DNA of 5,422 nt from NCBI GenBank assembly GCA_037190175.1, contig JBBCJM010000095.1:1-5422 (forward strand), read 5' to 3'. The number at the start of each line of letters is the position of its first letter. The stretch's first letter is position 1. This document shows positions 4,612 through 5,422 of this stretch, piece after piece. The notes under the pieces are model-generated. The model was not told the origin of the DNA, did no database searches, and saw only the letters and a program-made list of their open reading frames with translations. The translations under genes were made by a program, and so were the position numbers. Source of the stretch: JBBCJM01 sp037190175 (GTDB lineage: Bacteria; Pseudomonadota; Alphaproteobacteria; Rhodobacterales; Rhodobacteraceae).

Positions 4612-5422
4612 TCAGCTGAACGCTGTTGTGGCGCGTTGGCGTCCGGCGATCCAGCGCGAGGTCGCCAGCGCGCCCGCAACGGCGATGGCGATCGCGGGCC
4701 AGTTTTCCGGCGTCGTGGCTGTGAACTCGACCATCAAGACAAAGGCCGCGAGCGGTGCGCCCATTGATGCCGCAAGCACCGCGGCCGCGCCGGCGATGGC
4801 CGCGCCAACCGGGGCGAGCGGCCAGATGAGCCCCCATGCCGTGGCGAGAAGCACGCCAAGCACTGCGCCGGTCGACAGCGATGGCGTGAGCTTGCCGCCG
4901 GTCGCTCCGGCGCTGAGCGTCAGGAAGGTCGCGAGGGGTTTGGCGAGTACCAGGAGGAGCGCGGTCTCTATCGGGAGATCCATCGCGAACACCTCGATCG
5001 CCAGGGCGTGCCCGTTGCCCAGCACCAGAGGCAGGGGCACCGCGATAAGTCCGATAGCCAGGTAGCCAAGTGGCATCCGCCACAGGATCGCGTTGCCCTT
5101 GGGTGCGTATCGCTCGAACACTGCGAAGCCTCTCTGGAAGCCGTAGCCGGCCAGCCCGAAAAGCGGTCCGCAAACGATCGCGAAGGCCAGAATCGACAGA
5201 TCCGTCTGCCATGGCGCAACCGGATAGATCGGGCGGTCCGGCACGACGATCCAGGAAACCGCAACCGCGACCCACGAAGTTACCAGCGCGGCGAGCACGA
5301 GGAGAAGCGCGCTGCGCGGCTCTGACCTGAGACGCGCGAAGCCCCAGACGCACTCGAGCGCGAACGCGGCCCCGCCGAGGGGCACGTTGTAAATACTGGC
5401 CAGACCGGCGCCGGCGCCACAG
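4612..5422 (-). CDS. CLC-family anion channel/transporter, N-terminal part outside the window
   Basis: The visible 270-codon stretch is the C-terminal two-thirds of a CLC (Voltage_CLC) membrane protein. The reading frame runs off the right edge, so the start is not in the window; the in-frame GTG at 5385 lies in the middle of a conserved motif and is not the start. Landmarks in order: GAGAGLASIYNVPLGGAAFALE (5353-5418), matching the family GAAAGLAAxFNxPLxGxxFxxE motif; several hydrophobic helices; GATGGKLTPSLSTGAVLG (4855-4908), the helix-N anion-site region; and MGAPLAAFVLMVEFT (4720-4764), matching the late family motif APLTGxVLxxE. The selectivity sequences around Ser107 and the gating glutamate of E. 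coli ClcA would lie outside. After the first Glu of the first motif comes Cys, where E. coli ClcA has Glu203 for proton coupling. The C-terminus ends soon after the last helix, with no CBS domains. Channel or exchanger mode and ion are not settled. Confidence 0.9.
   Translation of the reverse strand, partial: CGAGAGLASIYNVPLGGAAFALECVWGFARLRSEPRSALLLVLAALVTSWVAVAVSWIVVPDRPIYPVAPWQTDLSILAFAIVCGPLFGLAGYGFQRGFAVFERYAPKGNAILWRMPLGYLAIGLIAVPLPLVLGNGHALAIEVFAMDLPIETALLLVLAKPLATFLTLSAGATGGKLTPSLSTGAVLGVLLATAWGLIWPLAPVGAAIAGAAAVLAASMGAPLAAFVLMVEFTATTPENWPAIAIAVAGALATSRWIAGRQRATTAFS

Noticed and set aside
4562..5353. A 263-codon minus-strand open frame overlapping the CLC gene
   Set aside because: It is an arginine-rich out-of-frame shadow; the CLC frame has the helices and conserved motifs.
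1..5422. CRISPR arrays, insertion sequences, tRNA or rRNA genes, phage or defence genes
   Set aside because: No regular repeat-spacer pattern, transposase or integrase motifs, cloverleaf or rRNA segment was seen anywhere in the window.

Overview
This is high-GC DNA with strong G/C preference at third codon positions. The protein types point to an alphaproteobacterium, probably of the Hyphomicrobiales (rhizobial) group: a CUT2 sugar ABC transporter with a single-domain ATPase, a small secreted cysteine-rich-repeat protein, a soluble OmpA-domain protein and a CLC anion transporter. The organism assignment is inference from protein flavour and codon bias.

Layout. Positions 1-298 hold no gene I can defend, but three short hairpins lie downstream of the ABC operon and the 5' end of a leftward gene may be cut by the left edge. 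Positions 299-3223 are a leftward three-gene operon, transcribed in the order ATPase (3223-2429), permease (2416-1367), periplasmic binding protein (1288-299). Together these encode a complete CUT2-type importer. Its regulatory region can be read directly: a near-consensus promoter on the minus strand (TTGACC, 16-bp spacer, TATGAT) followed by a 19-bp dyad covering about +3 to +21, where a repressor would block transcription. A further half-site lies about 60 bp downstream.

Positions 3224-3530 are a divergent intergenic region. To its right, a rightward pair of exported proteins is probably co-transcribed: a 143-residue protein with two GLG1-type cysteine-rich repeats of identical cysteine spacing (3531-3962), then a soluble OmpA-like peptidoglycan-binding protein (3986-4552). 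A 59-bp gap with a hairpin separates this pair from a convergent leftward CLC-family anion channel/transporter gene (4612 to the window end) whose N-terminal part is cut off.

How the parts work together. The binding protein captures a small, probably sugar-like ligand in the periplasm, the permease carries it across the inner membrane and the ATPase drives transport. No catabolic enzyme or regulator lies in the window to reveal the ligand. The cysteine-rich and OmpA-domain proteins probably act in the periplasm or on the cell wall. The CLC gene appears independent. I see no mobile element, CRISPR array, RNA gene or defence system. The most useful novel leads are the promoter/operator architecture and the cysteine-rich/OmpA pair.
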